Positions 31,013 through 41,789 of a stretch of DNA of 64,000 nt are shown one piece after another (the stretch's first letter is position 1; each line of letters starts with the position of its first letter). Source of the DNA: Brachypterus glaber (Eukaryota > Arthropoda > Insecta > Coleoptera > Kateretidae); NCBI GenBank assembly GCA_958510825.1, contig OY294048.1, positions 25,748,300-25,812,299 of the forward strand. Reading direction: 5' to 3'. Below the pieces are notes generated by a model, which did not search any database, had not been told where the DNA came from, and worked only from the letters and a program-made list of their open reading frames with translations. The position numbers and the translations under genes were made by a program.

Positions 31013-31873
31013 GCCGTCCGCACCCATTGTAAGGTTTTCGCAGTTTTTTGTAATAATATAACTCGGGTTTTTATTAAATCAAGGGGTGGTAGTGGGGGCG
31101 GCAACGGTGGCGGATTTTTTTTTACTTATATTTTGGCCGTCCGCACCCATTGTGAGGTGTCCGCAGTTTTTTGTAATAATATAACTCGGGTTTTTATTTA
31201 ATCAAGGGGCGGTAGTAGGAGCGGCAGCGGTGGAAATTTTTTTTACTTATATTTTGGCCGTCCGCACCCATTGTGAGGTATCTGCAGTAATTTGTAATAA
31301 TATAACTCGGGTGTTTCTTAAATTAAATTAACTGGCGTTAGTGGTGGCGGCAGCGGGTGTGTTCTTTTTACTTTTATTTTAGCCGTCCTCACCCATTGTA
31401 AGGTGTCCGCAGTTTTTTGTAATAATATAACTCGGGTTTTTATTAAATCATGGGGTGGTAGTGAGGGCGCAGCGGTGAGGTGTCCGAAGTTTTTTGTACT
31501 AATATGTCGGGTTTTTATTAAATTAAGGGGCAGTAGTGGGGCGGCACCGGGGGCGGATTTTTTTTTACTTATATTCTGGCCGTCCTCACCCATTGTGATG
31601 TGTTAAGGGGTGGTAGTGGGGGCGACAGCGGGAGCGGTGTTTTTTTACTTATATTTTAGCCGTCCGCACCCATTGTAAGGTGTCCGCAGTTTTTTGTAAT
31701 AATATAACTCGGGTTTTTATTAAATCAAGGTTTGGTAGTGGGGGCGGCAGCGGTGGCGGATTTTTTTTTTAAATTATTATTTGGCCGTCCGCACCCATTG
31801 TAAGTTGTCCGCAGTTTTTGTAATAATATAACTCGGGTTTTTATTAAATCAAAGGGTGGGGACGGCAGCGGTA
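31013..31873 (+). repeat. ~120-bp GC-spotted satellite, left array
   Basis: About seven units, some truncated. The consensus parts are GCCGTCCGCACCCATTGT, GTGTCCGCAGTTTTTTGTAA, AATATAACTCGGGTTTTTAT, GGGGCGGCAGCGGTGGCGGA and a T-run. The same unit occurs at 34722-34925 (same strand) and 35225-35990 (opposite strand). The last unit is interrupted by the Transib terminus at 31874. Confidence 0.9.
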
Positions 31874-32219
31874 CACAGTGTTTTCAAAATGACTTTTTGC
31901 GGCCAAAACTCGAAAAAAAGTATTTTTAGGGGTTTTCGGGGTCGCTGATTTCAAATATCAGGTCAAAATTTTAAAATTCAAAATGGCGGATCCAAGATGG
32001 CGGAACTTTTTTTGTTTTTCTTTTCTGCATTTTTTTTAAATAGGTAGTCATGGTTCTGCTAGGTTGTTGGAAACGGATCTGTCATTAAAAGTCAAAAATT
32101 CCAAATCGCGGATCGAGAGTAGAATCGATTTTTTAAATTTTTTGAACGATTTTTAGGAAAATGGTTATTGAGGGTGATTAAGGATCTAGGAATATGGATT
32201 TAATATAATAAATTCGTGA

Positions 32220-33923
32220 ACATTTTCTGCTATTAAATAGACGATGTTTAAAATCTTTATTACGAGCCTCTTGAGCTTCCTCACTTAACTTTCCAATGGG
32301 AAGGAACGCTGTGTATTAACCATGTATTAAAATTTTGTGTAGTGAGGAGGGCATATAGTACCATTTATAATTTTCATTATAAATAATTGCAGTCTGAAGA
32401 GCATAATTTTCAAAATAAGTAACATCAATTTCTCTACAGGAAGCTAAAGCCCTAAAAATTACTGAAAATCTTTTAATTAAGCTTTTATTGACTCCTGTGA
32501 TTTCAGCAGTTATTTCAGGATTTTCAAAAAACCTTCTGGCAGTATTTCCGTCATTTGTTGTCCCACTTCCTTGTTTAGGAATATCTACCAGTAACCTTGT
32601 TTTAAATTCTTGTTGAACGGAATATTTTTTGTTTTTCAACTTTTTCTTTTCTTCTACTGTCCTAATTGACCATTTCTTAATCTCGAGACTGTATGCAATA
32701 TTTAATACACACTCCATGGTTCTTATCCAAGCATGCAAACTGGATAATCCATACTCAAAATCTTTTGGATTTGTGATTTTTTTTTAACTGCCTCGAGATG
32801 ATTAATTTCTGTTGGTTTTGCTTTACAAATAGTACAACAAGCTGCCGAAGAAGTTTCCGTAATAGCCTGGCACACTTTACCACCTATCGTCGTTAAAACC
32901 AGTATATGGCTTACAATAAATTCTAAATTATTCACAAAAATTTTCGTATCAACTAAATTTATAATTTGATTTTCAATACTATTAATTTCAAATAATGTTT
33001 TTTCCGACTCTTCTTTTGCAAATCATTTATCATTTTTTAAATAGTTGAAGGGGAACCATCGAAACCATAAAAACTGGATAATCGGTTGCATTTGATTTTG
33101 AATTTTTTTGCTTATATATGCTTTGACCAGATGCACCACCACAACCCCATTTTGAATATAAAGTTAATTTATTACTGTAATCTTTAGTGCAATTTTTTTG
33201 CTACCAAATCAATTTTTAAAAACCTACTCGCCGTATGATCCAATAATTGTTGCAAATTAATTTGAGCCCCATTTTCTAAAATTTCTAAAATCAACGGATA
33301 GCTTTCTTTTTTTACATTTTAAAATATTGTTATAACTTGGATAAATTTCTGCGTTCTTTAATTTGGAATAAGTGCGAACATAATTATATTGATATTTTGT
33401 CAAACGTAAATCAACTAAAATGCCAATGCCTCTTCATTTTTAAATGGTATAGTCTCAGCTGGAATTTCATGAAATTTTGCTGTTACATTTTGCATAATTT
33501 CATGTATAAGATCTGCTTCATATTTTTTTCCTGCATCTCTTAATCTTCTCTCAAACAGTAATTGCAGTTTATTTAAACATAAATCAACCTCTCGAGGTAT
33601 TTTGTGCCTTTCTTCTCTTTCCCCTATCAGATGACTCGTCATAAGGTTTTTTTTTGAGGATAGAATTAAAAGTTACTGTAAATGTTCCTTGTAGCCAATT
33701 TTCAGATGTTTTGTAAAAACGATCTTTTACCTTATTTGCCTTTAGCCACGTCCTTAAAGTGTGGAATAAAATGTTTTGTAAGTTCATTGCAAACACTTTT
33801 AAAACCATCCATCGGAACATTATAATTTTGAGTAATAAAATTTTCCAACGTCTTTAGTTAATTTTCATTCTTACCTATAAGAATATCGGACAATTCTCTA
33901 TTATTCATTACAAGTTTATCCAT
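32220..33923 (-). pseudogene. Transib transposase (RAG1-core homologue), both Asp lost
   Basis: The start is an ATG at 33923-33921 (MDKLVMNNRELSDILI), followed by a GTAAGA that could be a splice donor. Later pieces in shifting frames: MTSHLIGEREERHKIPREVD, SKWGCGGASGQSIYKQ (about 33165-33115), LVLTTIGGKVCQAITETSSA then CCTICKAKP (zinc CxxC), GNTARRFFENPEITAEITGV, NYKWYYMPSSLHKILIHG, and LPIGKLSEEAQEARNKDF (about 32310-32250). These are the Transib blocks. As I recall them, intact relatives have WGCDGSSG and MIDGK at the two Asp positions (RAG1 D600 and D708); here both read Gly (GGT). The Glu block (EEAQEARNK, RAG1 E962) is kept. With several frameshifts, this copy is inactive. Confidence 0.85.
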
Positions 33924-34395
33924 TATAAGAAAAGGAAGCGATTTTCCAATCAATATCTGTTAAAGATGACGTAAAGTGAAAAATAAAAAAACAAAATAAC
34001 ACAATACAAACTTAATTAGTATACTAATATAAAATTAAGCAATCAAATAAAAGTAAAAAATAATAAAAACTAAATTATGAAAAAACTGATAAAACTGAAA
34101 ATAATTGTAAAATTATATTAACACGTTTACTTTGCTTGGGGTCGATCTGGGTCAAAAGGTATATTAGATTAAATACAAAATTATATAAAAATCATTAATA
34201 TTAGTAATTTGGTGTTTTAAATAAAATTGTCCAGGCAAAGCTATTACCAATGTGTCTTTTTTATTTATTGTTTTATAAGGAATTTTTGCACCTGAATCTG
34301 AAAATGTACATGAAAATGTCACTTTTTGACACAATTTGGTGCAAAAATAGGCCAACTGCAAAAAGTGCTTATTTGACATACGTCATTTAAAATTT
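33923..34395. other. Transib 5' noncoding region
   Basis: This AT-rich DNA lies between the transposase start and the right inverted repeat. The segment 33995-34140 recurs at 35990-36135 and 37553-37690, showing that the 5' part of this Transib was copied locally. Confidence 0.6.
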
Positions 34396-34644
34396 TAGAT
34401 TTATTATATTAAATCCATATTCCTCGATCCTTAATCACCCTCAATAATCATTTTCATAAAAATCGTTCAAAAAATTTTAAAAATCGATTCTACTATGGAT
34501 CCGCCATTTTGAATTTTTGACTTTTAATGACAAATTCGTTTTCAACATCCTAGTAGAACCATGACTACCTATTTAAAAAAATACACAAAAAAAAACAAAA
34601 AAGTTCCGCCATCTTGGATCCGCCATTTTGAATTTTAAAATTTT

Positions 34645-35095
34645 GACAACGTTTTTACTGTTTTCTTACTTATGGTGGGTTATAGATTCATAATGTAGCA
34701 AAATCTGAACATTTTTTTTGTAAGGTGTCCGCATTTTTTTGTAATAATATAACTCGGATTTTTATTAAATCAAGGCGCGGTAGTAGGGGGGGGGGCAGCG
34801 GTGGCGGATTTTTTTTACTTATATTTTGGCCTTCCGAACCTATTGTGAGGTGTCCGCAGTTTTTTGTAATAATATAACTTGGGTTTTTATTAAATCAAGG
34901 GGTGGTAGTGGGGGCGGCAGCCTCCTCAAAACTAGGTATATACTTGACGTACTCACCTTATATATAACGTACTCACCTCACCTTTTTGAGGTGACAACGT
35001 TTTTACTGTTTTCTTACTTATGGTGGCTTATAGATTCATAATGTAGCAAAATCTGAACATTTTTTTTGAGGTCACATAGTTCATCTGAAAATCAT
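34645..35095. repeat. Duplicated Transib flank and second satellite array
   Basis: 34645-34720 (ACAACGTTTTTACTGTTTTC to GAACATTTTTTTTG) recurs at 34994-35069. Between the two copies lie two satellite units (34722-34925). This looks like a local duplication that took the Transib edge along with satellite. Confidence 0.75.
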
Positions 35096-35224
35096 CATGA
35101 AAATTTTATTTTAGTGCGGGTATATATCATTGGCGCTAGTGTCGCTTTTACAACGGGTCATGGTATTAAGTCACTTCGGAATACCGGCAACGTTGTTATT
35201 TTTTGCTGTTCATATCTTCCGCTG

Positions 35225-35990
35225 TATAATATGAAACAGCGTTTTGCTTAGGACACCTCCAAACGTGTGCGGACGGACGCTGACGTACCACTACCGCCCC
35301 TTGATTTAATAAAAACCCGAGTTATATTATTACAAATAACTGTAGACACCTTGAAATAGGTGCGGACGGCCAAAATATTACTAAAAAAAATCCGCCCCTG
35401 CAGCCGCCCCCACTATCGCCCCTTGATTTAATAAAAACCCGACATATGTTATTAGAAATAATTGCGGATACCTTGCAATGGGTGCGGACGGCCAAAATAA
35501 AATAAAAATGCCGCCCCCGCTGCCGCCTTCACTACCGCCCCTTGATTTAATAAAAACCCAAGTTTTATTATTACAAATAACTGCGGATACCTCGCAGTGG
35601 ATATGGACGGCCAAGATATAACTAAAAAAAACTACCACCTCTGCCGTCCCCACTACCGCCCCTTGATTTAAAAACCCGAGTTATATTATTACAAAAAACT
35701 GCGGACAGATCACAATGGGTGCGGACGGCCAGAATATAAGTAAAAAAAAATCCGCCACCGCTGCCGCCCCCACCCTTTGATTTAATAAAAACCCGAGTTA
35801 TATTATTACAAACAACTGCGGACACCTCACAATGGGTTTGGACGGCCAAAATAAGGGTAAAAAAACAGCAACCGCTGCCGCCCCCACTACCACCCCTTGA
35901 TTTAATAAAAACCCGAGTTATATTATTACAAAAAACTGCGGACACCTTACAATGGATGCGGACGGCTAAAATAAAAGTAAAAAAAACAGA
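35225..35990 (-). repeat. ~120-bp satellite, inverted right array
   Basis: About six units of the same repeat as 31013-31873 but in reverse orientation (CCGCCCCTTGATTTAATAAA, ACCCGAGTTATATTATTACA, GTGCGGACGGCC). Minus-strand open frames here (FCNNITRVFIKSRGGSGG) are a by-product of the repeat. The array abuts a Transib fragment at 35990. Confidence 0.9.
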
Positions 35991-36135
35991 CAATACAAAC
36001 TTAATTAGTATACTAATACAAAATTAAGCAAACAAATAAAAGTAAAAAATAATAAAAACTAAAATTATGAAAAAACTGATAAAACTGAAAATAATTGTAA
36101 AATTATATTAACATGTTTACTTTGCTTTTAAACGA
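35990..36135 (-). mobile_element. Transib 5' fragment, copy 2
   Basis: Nearly identical to 33995-34140 (AATACAAACTTAATTAGTAT to ATTATATTAACA(T/C)GTTTACTTTGC). It joins directly to the inverted satellite array. Confidence 0.85.
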
Positions 36136-36330
36136 AAAACAACTAGTGAATATAACAGAAGAATTCTCATACTTTATATGCTAAACGAAGGCTTAACTAA
36201 TGGAAGTTATAATTACAAAAATAAAAAAAAAAGATCAAGCTTATTAACTAAGTCTGGATTAAAACAATAAGGGGGTTAATCAGATACCTGGAATAAAGTG
36301 GATTAAATCTGCAAGGTGTTTCTGGTCATT
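36135..36330. other. Unassigned stretch
   Basis: Short unassigned sequence between the Transib fragment and the LINE tail. Confidence 0.4.
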
Positions 36331-36815
36331 TATTTTTTATTTATTTATTTATTTATTTATTTGTGTTAAAAAAAGTACATTTACACGCGTCATTAAAAAT
36401 AGAGTAAAAAACATACAAAAAAAATGTTGATACTTAAATATAATTTAAAAATATAGGTATGGTTTAAAACACCGTGTTAAAATTAACTAAATATCTGTAA
36501 AACTGTCAGATAAAAAGTCCTCAATTTTGTAGAAAGCCTTAGAAGCCAGGTATTTTTTAAAAGTTCTTTTAAAAAGGTTTAACTGAAGATTTCTAACTCG
36601 TAAGGGTAAAACATTATAAAATTTAACGCCGTAATGGTTTATGCCTGTCTGATTCCTACGCAATCTGGTGTACTCTTGACAAATATTTTGTCCATTGCGT
36701 GTATTTCTATTGTGCATTATTTCATATGTAGTATATAAGGGTAAATTTGTCTTGATATACGTAGATAGGTGGCGCCCGGTGTACAGACAATTTTTTTTTT
36801 GTGTGCAACAATTAT
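36330..36815 (-). mobile_element. LINE 3' end (5'-truncated) with (AAAT)n tail
   Basis: The minus-strand frame 36843-36487 codes the C-terminus of a Jockey/CR1-type LINE polymerase: TYEIMHNRNTRNGQN, GVKFYNVLPLRVRNL and FKKYLASKAFYKIEDFL. It has a stop, a 3' UTR and an (AAATA)n-type tail at 36330-36362. The first residues of that frame (to about 36816) come from the adjoining Transib duplicate, showing that the LINE inserted in or next to it. Confidence 0.8.
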
Positions 36816-37690
36816 AATTGTTGCAAATTAATTTGAGCCCCATTTTCTAAAATTTCTAAAATCGACGGATAGCTTCCTTTTTTTACATTTTAAAATATTG
36901 TTATAACTTGGATAAATTTCTGCGTTCTTTAATTTGGAATAAGTGCGAACATAATTATATTGATATTTTGTCAAACGTAAATCAACTAAAATGCCAATGC
37001 CTCTTCATTTTTAAATGGTATAGTCTCAGCTGGAATTTCATGAAATTTTGCTGTTACATTTTGCATAATTTCATGTATAAGATCTGCTTCATATTTTTTT
37101 CCCGCATCTCTTAATCTTCTCTCAAACAGTAATTGCGGTTCATTTAAACATAAATCAACCTCTCGAGATATTTTGTACCTTTCTTCTCTTTCCCCTATCA
37201 GATGACTCGTCATAAGGTTTTTTTGAGGTTAGAATTAAAAGTTACTGTAAATGCTCCTTGTAGCCAATTTTCAGATCTTTTACCTTATTTGCCTTTAGCT
37301 ACTTGTCCTTAAAGTGTGGAATAAAATGTTTCGTAAGTTCATTGCAAACACTTTTAAAACCATCCATCGAAACATTATAATTTTGAGTAATAAAATTTTC
37401 CAGCGTCTTTAGTTAATTTTTATTCTTACCTATAAGAATATCGGACAATTCTCTATTATTCGTTAAAAGTTTATCCATTATAAGAAAAGGAAGCGATTTT
37501 CCAATCAATATCTGTCAAAGATGACGTAAAGTGAAAAATAAAAAAACAAAATAACACAATACACACTTAATTAGTATACTAATACAAAATTAAGCAATCA
37601 AATAAAAGTAAAAATAATAAAAACTAAATTATGAAAAAACTGATAAAACTGAAAATAATTGTAAAATTATATTAACACGTTTGGACTTTA
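36816..37690 (-). pseudogene. Transib transposase N-terminal half, copy 3
   Basis: It duplicates 33248-34140 with about 97% identity by eye, including the start ATG (37478-37476), the MTSHLIGEREERYKISREVD piece (37213-36986) and the AT-rich 5' region. It ends abruptly at 36816 at the LINE fragment and at about 37687 before the LINE ORF1 region. Copy-specific small deletions (for example near 37280) confirm independent decay. Confidence 0.85.
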
Positions 37691-37727
37691 AAAAAAAAAG
37701 TCCATACCGACAATAACGCGATTTGAA

Positions 37728-38734
37728 ATGCCCGTTCAAAGGGAGAACACGTTAATATTGGACTTTAAATTTGTTCGAAAAAAACCGACAAATGATCTGT
37801 TACATTTTTGGATTAGAGAAAAATTCAATTTCAGTAACGATCAGGTCGTCGGTTTGCAATATGACCACATTAAATTTAAAATATACATAAAACTTGTTTC
37901 AAGTGTTTTGTTGGACAGAAAAATGAAAGAATGGGAAAATAGAAAACTAGTATTTACAGATGAAGAAGGCGATCATGAGATTTTAATGTCAGAGGATGAA
38001 GATGAAATTAGAGTGAGGGTTTTTGATCTGCCGTTTGAAATGCACAATGGAAAAATCAAGCAATACTTGTCAGAATTTGGAAAAGTGAAAGAAATAAAAA
38101 ATGATAAGTACAAAGGAGAAGGATTGTACGCGGTAGAAAATGGTATTAGATCAGTAATAATGTGTATGAAAAGGAAGCTCCCATCTTATATTACAATAGA
38201 GGGGTGCAGATCGTTAGTGACATATTTAGGGCAGACTAGAACATGCATGATATGTGATTCCGAGGAACACATAAAAAAGGAATGTCCATATTTGAAGAAT
38301 AGGAATTATGGACAGCGACCAAATGTCCCCATACCCGAACTTGCGACATATGCAAACATTGTTGCGGGTGGCACGGGGGAGAGTGATATCGAGTCAACAG
38401 AAGGAAAGGCAAGGACATTGACAGAAGATTTATTGGATAAAGATTCACAGGAAAATTTGGAAGAAGAGGATACAACACAAAAAAGCAACATGGATAATGT
38501 GATGGGAAGTGAAGTAGATAGCCTTTGCCCAAATCAAGAGGCGCAAAAGCTAAAGGATAAGAAGATAGTTAAACGAAAAAAGGCTTTAATGAGTAGTTCT
38601 AGTGAGGAGGACCGAAAGAAGAAAATAGCAAAGGTACATTTGGATAAAGACGAACTTATTGATGAAAAGATGGAAAGTGAAAGTGGCGGCTCAGATGAGT
38701 CTCAAGACAGTACCCAGTACACCTTTGACTCCAA
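37728..38734 (+). CDS. LINE ORF1 (Gag-like) protein, cut by assembly gap
   Basis: The frame opens MPVQRENTLILDFKF and runs at least 335 codons into the N run. Residues 100-170 hold an RNA-recognition-like part (VRVFDLPFEMHNGKIKQYL, LPSYITIEGCRSLVTYLGQ). A CCHC knuckle CMICDSEEHIKKEC follows, then a long acidic and basic low-complexity tail with SSSSEEDRKKK. This is the standard non-LTR retrotransposon ORF1 layout. No ORF2 follows, since the gap interrupts it and what comes after is not RT. The reading frame is uninterrupted, unlike most elements here, so this copy may be young. Confidence 0.8.
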
Positions 38735-38934
38735 NNNNNNNNNNNNNNNNNNNNNNNNNNNNNNNNNNNNNNNNNNNNNNNNNNNNNNNNNNNNNNNNNN
38801 NNNNNNNNNNNNNNNNNNNNNNNNNNNNNNNNNNNNNNNNNNNNNNNNNNNNNNNNNNNNNNNNNNNNNNNNNNNNNNNNNNNNNNNNNNNNNNNNNNNN
38901 NNNNNNNNNNNNNNNNNNNNNNNNNNNNNNNNNN
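38735..38934. other. Assembly gap (200 N)
   Basis: A run of exactly 200 N, a conventional placeholder length, so true distance and possibly orientation across it are unknown. Translations reading through it are meaningless. Confidence 1.
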
Positions 38935-39106
38935 AGAATGATATAACACCATTTTTTGTTACATGGGTATGATTCTATAAAACACGTTTAAATAGGATCC
39001 CCCTCGAATAGTGTTGCGACGCGACCTTTTCTTAGATACAATTTTACCTCTGCTTATATTTTAAAGCTAACCTTTCTAAACTATGAAAACTATTTTTAGT
39101 ACTTAC

Positions 39107-39272
39107 TTTCTGCATCGTTTAAAAGGTCGACACACTTGGAATGTCCACATTTCGCAGCCAACTCACTCGCTGTTAGTCCACTAAAATCCCTTATTAAAAT
39201 GTTTGCTCCATGTTGAAGCAAAATTGACAAGTTATTGATGTGACCATGTTCAGCACATAAATGTAATGGGGT
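39107..39272 (-). CDS. Host-gene exon coding ankyrin repeats (minus strand)
   Basis: On the minus strand, TTTTCAG precedes 39272 and GTAAGT follows 39107, bounding a 166-bp open segment. It codes TPLHLCAEHGHINNLSILLQ, HGANILIRDFSGLTASELAA and KCGHSKCVDLLNDAE: one complete ankyrin repeat plus most of a second. It ends with one base of a split codon. From memory it fits the N-terminal ankyrin part of the same gene (possibly insect Lrrk) whose later repeats lie at 27717-27882, but that exon is on the opposite strand. The gene name is uncertain; the ankyrin and splice-site assignments are strong. Confidence 0.85.
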
Positions 39273-39376
39273 CTGAAAATAATATATTTTGATAAACTCA
39301 ATGTTTTAAAAGTTATTGCGGTGATTTATTAACCAGTTATTTTAGTGAAAAAAAAAACGTTTAACATAACCTGTTC

Positions 39377-41033
39377 CACTAGATGCAAAAATTAAAGGAT
39401 ATAAAAAAACATACTCAATTTTTAGGTAATTTTCAAATAGCTGTAACTTGGCGAAAAATGGTCGTAGAGCAATGATAGAAAAAAACAAATTGAAGCTTTA
39501 AGTCTTAAGTTTTAAGATCCTGAGATAAAATATATTTATCATTAACCGTTTTTGAGTAATCATAAAAAAATCAGCACTAAAAAAAAATTTTAAAAAATTA
39601 AATTTTTTCTTGCCTTTTAAAAGGACCACGGTCTTCAATAATTTTTTTATGATTTTGTCTGAAAGTTCTTTTAGCTTGGTTCTTTCTCTTTAATTTTAGC
39701 GCAAATAGAGCTCTGTACGATGATTTTATGCTGAGTTTCCGGCGTTAAAAGCAAAAATGACACTTTTAAATTTGATAATTAATTACTCGGGAACTAATGA
39801 TCCTACAGAAAATTAAAGTATGGTTCTGAAAACAAAAGTATCCTCTATAAAATGTTATTATTGTTTATTGATGAAAATATTTTTTTAAACTACTACACAC
39901 AAGTCCTGGACTTAGGGGATGTCTAATTAAGTAGAATAGTATGAGGTTAAACAAACATGTAATGTAATGTAATGCGAGAAACTTGATTTAAAAAAAGGTA
40001 AAAATTTTTATTTTTCAGGACTTTTTGCCTGACTTGGGATTACATTGCAAATAATGGAGAGACTAAGGATATTTTTGGTTTTTTCTCAACAAAAAAGTAC
40101 GCCAAAGAAACCCTCAAAAGTATAAACCGCTGCGATTTTTTTTTCATTGTGATCCGAATTATCAAAATTTTCAGGATAAATTTTTCTTTTTTATATCAAT
40201 TTTGAGAATGATTTTTTTTTTTGTGAATAATCCATAGTTTTGTCATGAAATATTGAACATTGAGTAATTAAAAAAGAAAAAAAAATCGAATTTTTTTTTT
40301 ATTTTTTTTTTGTTTGAAAAAAAAAATTTTTCAGGTAATTCGTTGGCATACCTCGTAGCATTGTGAATATTGAAAAAAAATTGTAAAAAAAATTTAAAAA
40401 AAAAATGTGAAAATATTTTTTTTAATTTTTTTTATTTTTTCAATAAATAACATTTTTTGATGACAAATAAGGATAATTGACAAAAAAGATTTCATCTTCA
40501 AAAAATGAACAAAAAAAAAGAAAAATTGATGCTTTAATGGATTTTTAGCAAAAGTGAAAATTTCAAAACGCAGCGGTTTGAACTTTTGAGAGTTCCTTTG
40601 GGATAAAAAGTCAAGCAAAAAATCCTGAAAACGCAATTTTTTACCTTTTTTTCCCGCAAAAAATTTTTTTTTCGTTAATAAACAATAAATCTTATAGAGA
40701 ATACTTTGAAGTTTTCAGAACCATACTTCAATTTTCTGTAGGATCATTAGTTCCCGAGTAGTTATCAAATTTAAAAGTATAATTTTTGCTTTTGAAGCCG
40801 ATCTCAGCAAAAAATCATTGTACAGCACTCAAATTAAAAAAACATGAATGAAGTTGATTTTTTATGATTAATGAAAAACGGTCAATGATAAAAATATTTT
40901 ATCTCAGGATCTTAAAACTAGAGACTTAAAGATTCAATTTGCTTTAGGACGATTTTTCACCAAGTTACAGGCTTTTGAATATCATCTAAAAATTGAGGAT
41001 GTTTTTTATATCCTTTAATTTTTGCGTCTAGTG
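39377..41033. mobile_element. CACTAG-type hairpin element, copy 2 (~1.66 kb)
   Basis: The left terminus CACTAGATGCAAAAATTAAA and right terminus TTTAATTTTTGCGTCTAGTG are inverted repeats. The match continues inward on both arms (39479-40060 with 40600-40960, then 40080-40130 with 40560-40600), so nearly the entire element folds back. No transposase or target duplication is seen. A short (ATGTA)n-like insert lies near 39955. Copy 1 is at 26060-27487. Confidence 0.85.
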
Positions 41034-41113
41034 TATTTTATTAAAATAAAGGGCTTATTTTGATTAATAAATTGCCTAAATTAACCGGTTATTTTGATTT
41101 TTAATAATCGAAT

Positions 41114-41607
41114 TAGAGATGGGTCGTGACAGTGATTTTGAGAAACTGTCACTGACTCTGACAGTTTCGACAAAATCAAGGCTCCTGTACTATTTTTACA
41201 AATAAATCATTTATTTTTCAACTCTTTAATCTAATTTTAATTGTGCGCGACCGCTAATATCTTTTATAATGTAATAAAAAGTTAATAATTATTAACTTTT
41301 TTATATAATATAGTACCTATATTACGAGTAAATCACTTTAAAAATAACCTTGTTTTCGCATACGCGCGATTAGAACCAATGAAATACTGGATACGTGACA
41401 TCGGGTATACGCTTCTCGTTATTTTATTGGATTGAAATCGCGCGCATACGAAAACAAGGTTATTTTTATAGTGGTTAAACTGTAAGTCAGTTCCAAAATC
41501 ACTGTTCTGAAGTCACGGTGATTTTTTTGAAGACGGAACTACCAGTTGCGGTTCCGCCTGAGGAGTGGTGAGAAAATCAGCGACAGTGATGTCACGATCC
41601 ATATCTA
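41114..41607. mobile_element. hAT-type MITE (494 bp) with CG-rich palindromic core
   Basis: The terminal repeats TAGAGATGGGTCGTGAC and GTCACGATCCATATCTA are flanked by a perfect 8-bp duplication AATCGAAT (41106-41113 and 41608-41615), as for hAT elements. In the centre, 41341-41372 and 41438-41469 form a near-perfect inverted repeat (ACCTTGTTTTCGCATACGCG against CGCATACGAAAACAAGGT). No coding. Confidence 0.92.
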
Positions 41608-41789
41608 AATCGAATAACCGGTTATTTCAATTTCCAATAATCTACAATCCCTATTTCAGATCATATTTTAAAAAATTTTCAATGGGCGACAATTGTGCTG
41701 CGACACAGACATAAGAATAGTTTTCTAAATAGGGTATGTAGGACATAATAGATAAGATAAAGTCATTTATTGCGTGCTAGGCTATTTTT

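Larger units (their letters stand above)
31874..34650 (-). mobile_element. Transib DNA transposon (RAG1-like), right end degraded
   Basis: The left end begins CACAGTG, the RAG recombination-signal heptamer also typical of Transib termini. Long inverted repeats follow: 31960-32215 pairs with 34395-34645, including TCAAAATGGCGGATCCAAGA and its complement. The right arm stops matching after about 34650, so the outermost ~90 bp, with the second heptamer, are not found. Between the arms lies a transposase gene on the minus strand (33923-32220). The element sits inside the ~120-bp satellite, which resumes at 34722. No clear 5-bp target duplication is visible. Confidence 0.85.

Noticed and set aside
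35381..35993. Gly/Ser-rich minus-strand frames with FCNNITRVFIKSRGGSGG repeats
   Set aside because: They are reading through the ~120-bp satellite; unit length near a multiple of three keeps them open.
37728..38972. 414-codon frame running through the N run
   Set aside because: Only the part to 38734 is real; the residues after the gap belong to a different contig and have no link to the LINE ORF1.
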